Shown here one piece after another: positions 63,830 to 64,000 of a stretch of 64,000 bases of DNA (positions are counted from its first letter, which is position 1; every line of letters begins with the position of its first letter). The notes under the pieces are model-generated. The model did not search any database. It was given only the letters and a program-made list of their open reading frames with translations, and was not told the origin of the DNA. Origin of the DNA: Mercurialis annua (taxonomy: Eukaryota; Streptophyta; Magnoliopsida; Malpighiales; Euphorbiaceae); NCBI RefSeq assembly GCF_937616625.2, contig NC_065570.1, positions 15,820,001 through 15,884,000 on the forward strand. The letters run 5' to 3'. Made by a program: the position numbers and the translations under genes.

Positions 63830-64000
63830 AACGTCACATTTTTAGCGATTTAAGCTAAACGTTTACAAACGTTACGAATTAAAACCGAACGTTTAACCTT
63901 TTTAGCAATTTAAGCCAAACGTTTACAAACGTTACAAAACAAAACCAAACATTTCACCTTTTTAGCTATTTAAGCCAAATGTTTACAAACATTACGAAAA
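63830..64000 (+). repeat. Satellite, plus orientation, running off the window
   Basis: Orientation returns to plus at ACGTCACATTTTTAGCG and continues to the window end. Confidence 0.9.

Noticed and set aside
49068..64000. CRISPR-like array
   Set aside because: Units are contiguous diverged tandem copies without unique spacers; this is a eukaryotic satellite.

Overview
The window is a gene-free block of repeats from a nuclear plant genome. This is judged from Ty3/gypsy elements primed by the 3' end of plant initiator tRNA-Met, an En/Spm-type CACTA element, and long AT-rich ~60-bp tandem satellite arrays. No cellular gene, rRNA array, organellar DNA, prophage or CRISPR array is visible. The species is not identified; the mix fits a eudicot heterochromatic (pericentromeric or subtelomeric) region. 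Nearly everything is explained by one family of long-LTR Ty3/gypsy elements, one other LTR element, one CACTA element and one satellite family. Layout: 1-1922, partial LTR (copy A). 1923-3547, fragment of an element leader in the opposite orientation. 3548-6413, satellite block 1. 6414-14295, element E2: an LTR carrying a 1063-bp CACTA insertion (8453-9515) with a 5S-rRNA-derived core, then non-coding internal DNA. 14296-33462, element E3, inserted into E2. 19699-29785, element E5, inserted into E3: a complete, apparently very young non-coding element with two 3000-bp LTRs, 5-bp target duplication GTCTG, PBS and polypurine tract. 33463-34036, satellite block 2. 34037-41681, decayed gag-pol of element G (Tekay/Del-like), with a solo LTR (F, 37778-40784, target duplication CCAGT) inside gag. 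41686-49067, the 5' LTR of G, broken by an Athila-like insertion (41817-46787) that carries a decayed ORF1. 49068-64000, satellite block 3, whose orientation flips at least eight times after 58666. All LTR elements whose sense strand can be determined read on the minus strand, except the fragment at 1923-3547. How the parts work together: E2, E3, E5 and the leader fragment are large retrotransposon derivatives (LARDs) with ~3-kb LTRs and ~4.1-4.3 kb of non-coding internal sequence. They share LTR ends, PBS context and leader with G, the only family member here with gag-pol remnants. The natural reading is that they are mobilised in trans by relatives of G. G itself is dead: several stops, two or three frameshifts, a missing integrase C-terminus and a disrupted gag. 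The nesting gives an order of events: satellite and G are old; F and the Athila-like element entered G; E2 entered satellite; E3 entered E2; E5 entered E3 recently.
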